From the NCBI GenBank assembly GCA_002838205.1, contig CP017950.1:1556858-1620857 (forward strand): a stretch of DNA of 64,000 bases. Reading direction: 5' to 3'. Position 1 is the stretch's first letter; every line of letters starts with the position of its first letter. This DNA is from Tenericutes bacterium MZ-XQ. Lineage in GTDB: Bacteria > Bacillota_I > Bacilli_A > Acholeplasmatales > Acholeplasmataceae. Shown piece by piece: positions 60,944-64,000 of the stretch. The position numbers were made by a program, and so were the translations under genes. The notes beneath the pieces are model-generated. The model had not been told where the DNA came from. It did not search any database and worked only from the letters and a program-made list of their open reading frames with translations.

Positions 60944-61495
60944 TTAAAGATTAAACACTTTTTTGATTTTATCAGCTACTTCAATTGCGGTAAGCGTTGA
61001 ATTATTTATCTTGATGTAATTGTCATACTTTATCTCCCCGTCATTAGATACCAACCTATGATTTTTATTAGTGTTTATGATTTCTTGTCTTGACCATTCA
61101 ACATTTCTCTTGCTTGGTTTCGCATTTAATCTATTTTCAGTTGTGTTTCGTGATAGTCTCACTTCAATATCAGATACTAATTCCACATAATGTATTTTAT
61201 ACTCCTGAAATTTTCTTCTAATATTTTCCATATACTCCCAATCAGATTCTAATTCAAATCCCCATGTAAAAGTAAAAATCAAGTCCTTTTTATTTTTAAT
61301 AAACGAACTCATTACTAGATCTCTAATGCCGCCATTTATTTCATTAAATAAAGGTGTTCCCCAATTATCAAGTTTCAGGGCTAATTCAATGGACATATGG
61401 TTGTGAAACAACTTTAAATTAGTTATTTTCGATAACTCTTCCCCTACTGTCATTTTACCAACTGCTTGTGCTCCAATAATTATCACTAAGTTCAT
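60944..61495 (-). CDS. small P-loop kinase-like protein
   Basis: 183 residues. IIIGAQAVGKMTVGEELSKI is the Walker A loop (GAQAVGKMT). KLFHNHMSIELALKLDNWGT, the lid-like RLSRNTTENRLNAKPSKRNV and a C-terminal helix follow the layout of small-molecule kinases such as shikimate or antibiotic kinases. The substrate is unknown. TTGGAGG precedes the ATG. Confidence 0.7.
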   Translation of the reverse strand: MNLVIIIGAQAVGKMTVGEELSKITNLKLFHNHMSIELALKLDNWGTPLFNEINGGIRDLVMSSFIKNKKDLIFTFTWGFELESDWEYMENIRRKFQEYKIHYVELVSDIEVRLSRNTTENRLNAKPSKRNVEWSRQEIINTNKNHRLVSNDGEIKYDNYIKINNSTLTAIEVADKIKKVFNL

Positions 61496-61524
61496 TCGTT
61501 TCCTCCAAATTTACCTAATCTATT

Positions 61525-61974
61525 TTACAACTTCCAATAATATATACACTTTCGTCTTTCGCCTTCTTTGTACATGTCATTATCTTCTGGTAATTTAACA
61601 ATTTCTAGCAAAGGTAACCCTAACTTTTCGCATGTTCTTCTTGAAGCTATGTTATCAGGATTACAAGTAACATATAGATATTCCATGTTATGTTTGATAG
61701 CAACATTCTTTATTAATTTACAAGCTTTTAAAGCGTAATTATTTCCTCTATGTTTTTCATATACTGTATATCCAATATTGCCACCATGATACAAACCTTT
61801 ATTGTGTCCAATCCTTATATCTATAAATCCAACTTTCAGATCTGATTTTTGTTCTACAATGTTAAACTTATATGCAGGAACAAAACCTTTTTCTTTGTCT
61901 TCTGGAATCAACTCATCAACTACTAATCTAATTTCACCATCAGTTAGATCATCAAACTCGAAGAATAAAAACAT
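61525..61974 (-). CDS. GNAT N-acetyltransferase (second copy of duplicated pair)
   Basis: 149 residues, a close paralogue of the protein at 55274-55729 (same VGFIDIRIGH, GYTVYEKHRGNNYALKACKL and CNPDNIASRRTCEKLGLPL). It follows the 161-residue acetyltransferase gene with the same 9-nt spacing as in the other locus, so the pair was duplicated as a block. GAGGTGATGAC precedes the ATG. Confidence 0.85.
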   Translation of the reverse strand: MFLFFEFDDLTDGEIRLVVDELIPEDKEKGFVPAYKFNIVEQKSDLKVGFIDIRIGHNKGLYHGGNIGYTVYEKHRGNNYALKACKLIKNVAIKHNMEYLYVTCNPDNIASRRTCEKLGLPLLEIVKLPEDNDMYKEGERRKCIYYWKL

Positions 61975-61983
61975 GTCATCACC

Positions 61984-62469
61984 TCACAAACTCTTAATCA
62001 TTCTGATAACTTCTTTTCCATGAAGCATCTTTGTTTTTCCATCAGCAACAAATCCTTGTTTCTCATAAAAACCTACCGACTTCTTACTACTTCCAAGTAC
62101 CCATAATGATAGTTTAGAATATTTGTTCAACTCTTTATAACAAACTTCCATTAGTCTTTGTCCAATACCTAATCCTTGATACTCCTTTAATATATATATT
62201 GCCATTATTTCACCTGTATCATCAAGATCTTCATCTCGTGACTCGAGGTAGCAGCTGAATCCTATAATCTTATTATCTACAATAGCAACATATGTGTTCT
62301 CTGGATAGTCTTTTGCTAATTGTATATTATTTTCAAGGGATAATCTTGCCATAACATCATCAGGAAAAAGACCGGTATATGTTTCAATCCAGCTTTGATA
62401 ATGAACATACCCTTTTCCTTCAGCATCTTCAGCTGTAGCTTTTCTAATAATTGTAACCAAATTTATCAT
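61984..62469 (-). CDS. GNAT N-acetyltransferase, stand-alone version of the fusion's C-terminal domain
   Basis: 161 residues, nearly identical to residues ~250-413 of the fusion protein at 55739-56980 (IYILKEYQGLGIGQRLMEVC; GSSKKSVGFYEKQGFVADGK). The transglutaminase-like part is absent: similarity ends at IIRKAT, and only seven unrelated residues precede it. The ATG at 62469 has AAAAGGG very close; a TTG three codons on is an alternative. Confidence 0.85.
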   Translation of the reverse strand: MINLVTIIRKATAEDAEGKGYVHYQSWIETYTGLFPDDVMARLSLENNIQLAKDYPENTYVAIVDNKIIGFSCYLESRDEDLDDTGEIMAIYILKEYQGLGIGQRLMEVCYKELNKYSKLSLWVLGSSKKSVGFYEKQGFVADGKTKMLHGKEVIRMIKSL

Positions 62470-62512
62470 CCCTTTTTATAAGTAATGTTAAATCAAAATA
62501 TAAATTAAATCA

Positions 62513-63241
62513 CTAACCAATAAATATGTAATACGTTAATAACGTAAATAATACACTATATAATGTTCCTAATAAAAAATACTCACCAAACTGAGTTTCT
62601 GACAATTTCTTGAATCGCGCAACTGATTTTGCAGCGATGATAAATCCAACAGAACCGATATTCCCAGAAACCAAAAACACAAAAATTAGAATTCTTTCCA
62701 TAATTCCAATTAATCCACCTGCATTTTTGTGACCATCATCAATAGTTTGATTTTCTGGTTTGTAGTTTTCAAACAAAATACCAAATATAATATTTGCTGT
62801 TCTTCCTAACAACAATATGATTAATATATATAGCAAATATGAATTATCAATAGATATCCATTCCAGTATAGAAAAATTATTGACTATATATTCGGACACA
62901 AAATACAGAATTAAAATATGTATGGTTTGATCTAGTAGAAACAATTGTTTTTTTAAGCCATCATATTTTTTATTTAACTTAATTTTTATAACATCTATTA
63001 CCCCATGTGTTAGAAATGCACAAATAACAATTAAGTAATCAATTACATCATTGCTAACAAAAAGAGTAAAAACTAATGAGGATACTATAATATATAATAA
63101 AACATGTTTAAACATCTCTGTTTTATAAAATTTTAATGTCAAGAGTTTTTGGTTCGCTTTCATCTCAACTTTTGTATCATTTTGTAAATAGAAATCAGAT
63201 AAAAAATGGAATATCAATAAAAGATTAAAAATCATTTTCAT
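62513..63241 (-). CDS. DUF3307 membrane protein (SatE-like)
   Basis: 242 residues with about six hydrophobic segments. LIFHFLSDFYLQNDTKVEMK and AFLTHGVIDVIKIKLNKKYD are the DUF3307 signature, with the conserved His/Asp in membrane helices. It overlaps the end of the SatD gene by 17 nt, so translation is coupled. Function unknown; in streptococci sat genes belong to an acid-stress operon. Confidence 0.75.
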   Translation of the reverse strand: MKMIFNLLLIFHFLSDFYLQNDTKVEMKANQKLLTLKFYKTEMFKHVLLYIIVSSLVFTLFVSNDVIDYLIVICAFLTHGVIDVIKIKLNKKYDGLKKQLFLLDQTIHILILYFVSEYIVNNFSILEWISIDNSYLLYILIILLLGRTANIIFGILFENYKPENQTIDDGHKNAGGLIGIMERILIFVFLVSGNIGSVGFIIAAKSVARFKKLSETQFGEYFLLGTLYSVLFTLLTYYIFIG

Positions 63242-63905
63242 CCTCCTCTTTTGTAATTTCTTTTGTGATCATATTCATTACACTCATATAATTGACATAT
63301 TTGGCTGAATTATATTTTCCAAATATTGTAGAAACGCTTTGTTTAAAATCGTTTGCTACATCCTTATAAACAAACTTATCTTGGAAACCGTAATTTTCAA
63401 TGGTATATTTTATCAAATCTATTTGCTTTTCTGTCCAGTTTATTTTTATTGAATAACATAAATCTAATATTATATTCACTCGGTTGTTAAGATGTTCATT
63501 TTCAGAAATCACATATATGTTTGAATAATATTCTTGTTTGTTTTTTGAATTTTTCATCTTTACATCATCAATAGCTCTTCTAGCATTCCACCATGCTTCC
63601 CCATCACTTTTATATGGAGAGTCTAAATAACCATGATCAAATACAATATTTCCTATTCCGATACCAAATCTTAATTTTGTTGGATACATTTCTAATTCAA
63701 TTTTATGAATTATTTCTAATAGAAAATTCCCCTTTTGGAATAGTGCTTGGAATTCATCACCAAGTGTTATTGCCAGCTTTTTTTTCATTACTCCTTCATA
63801 TTTTTCATTCAATATATTTAAGTAATTTTCTAATTTTTCTTGTATCCTTGTTCTTTCTTCTAACGATTTCGATGACATAATGTCTCCAATTAATGCAAAA
63901 TACAT
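63225..63905 (-). CDS. SatD family protein
   Basis: 226 residues. MYFALIGDIMSSKSLEERTR and KLAITLGDEFQALFQKGN, then LRFGIGIGNIVFDHGYLDSP, match SatD proteins, which resemble nucleotide cyclase folds. The C-terminal ~60 residues are HTH-like (VANDFKQSVSTIFGKYNSAK). AAGGAGGTGTTATC precedes the ATG. Its promoter carries two palindromes, so it may be a regulated stress gene. Confidence 0.8.
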   Translation of the reverse strand: MYFALIGDIMSSKSLEERTRIQEKLENYLNILNEKYEGVMKKKLAITLGDEFQALFQKGNFLLEIIHKIELEMYPTKLRFGIGIGNIVFDHGYLDSPYKSDGEAWWNARRAIDDVKMKNSKNKQEYYSNIYVISENEHLNNRVNIILDLCYSIKINWTEKQIDLIKYTIENYGFQDKFVYKDVANDFKQSVSTIFGKYNSAKYVNYMSVMNMITKEITKEEDENDF

Positions 63906-63925
63906 GATAACACCTCCTTATATAT

Positions 63926-63988
63926 ATTATACACTATTTTTTTCGCATTTCTATACGAATTTGTTTATTTTTCGCTCCTAGGTGCGAA
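63926..63988 (-). promoter_or_regulatory. promoter with two TTCG-N10-CGAA palindromes
   Basis: TATAAT (63926-63931) on the minus strand. Palindromes: 63942-63959 (TTCGCATTTCTATACGAA) and 63971-63988 (TTCGCTCCTAGGTGCGAA), centres 29 bp apart. They look like two sites for one dimeric regulator of the SatD/DUF3307 operon. Confidence 0.65.
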
Positions 63989-64000
63989 TCCATCTAGTTT

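Noticed and set aside
1-64000. CRISPR array
   Set aside because: Repeats present are dispersed or few; no regular array of short repeats with unique spacers, and no cas genes.

Overview
This is a 64 kb window from an AT-rich bacterium that uses the standard genetic code: UGA acts as a stop and tryptophan is UGG. The housekeeping genes, strong AGGAGG-type ribosome sites, a CIRCE operator and the absence of outer-membrane genes suggest a low-GC Firmicute or a wall-less relative of the Acholeplasma / Izemoplasma kind. That placement is inference. Almost every gene lies on the minus strand.

Left accessory part (1 to 27 kb). It opens with a partial phosphotransferase and a flavin-type oxidoreductase. 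Next come two paralogous double-glycine-leader bacteriocin-like genes with a shared 70-bp upstream region, one of them frameshifted in a G tract, and candidate immunity proteins. A ~500-codon gene follows, split by an IS3-family element. Two acetyltransferase genes come next, and each gap around them is filled by one copy of a ~90-bp repeat. A defence-like island follows: nuclease-STAND ATPase, AbiH, HEPN protein and an unknown helical protein. Between two 123-bp direct repeats (15981 and 22098) lies the most interesting system. It has an MFS exporter, a SPASM radical SAM enzyme, a 26-residue Cys/Trp-ended precursor peptide, an IS110 element with a probable bridge RNA, a 93-residue unknown protein, a secreted-pheromone-like peptide and a divergent HTH-TPR regulator. 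I read it as a quorum-regulated radical-SAM peptide (RiPP) module partly separated by IS110. After it comes an ABC-transporter operon with its own winged-helix regulator, a 29-residue membrane peptide and a terminal gene carrying an in-frame UGA.

Core part (27 to 52 kb). This holds tRNA-Cys, a low-molecular-weight phosphatase, and clpB under a CIRCE/sigma-A-type promoter. clpB is cut in two by a second, apparently identical copy of the IS3 element. Further on are a DUF2188 protein, an S9 peptidase, an M29 aminopeptidase, two c-di-GMP enzymes flanking pyruvate kinase, DegV, an AI-2E transporter family protein, a U32 peptidase, a ferric-reductase-like membrane protein, a TetR regulator and an RND/MMPL exporter split at a G tract.

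Right accessory part (52 to 64 kb). An AbiEi-like antitoxin and an HTH partner sit behind a palindromic operator. The rest are small detoxification-type genes: acetyltransferases (including a duplicated pair and a transglutaminase-acetyltransferase fusion), a nucleoside phosphorylase, a methyltransferase, a cytidine deaminase and a small kinase. They are separated by a four-copy ~220-bp repeat (called C here) and a two-copy ~200-bp promoter/leader repeat (called D). The window closes with a SatD/DUF3307 pair behind two TTCG-N10-CGAA palindromes.

All calls come from reading the sequence and its translations. No database search was run.
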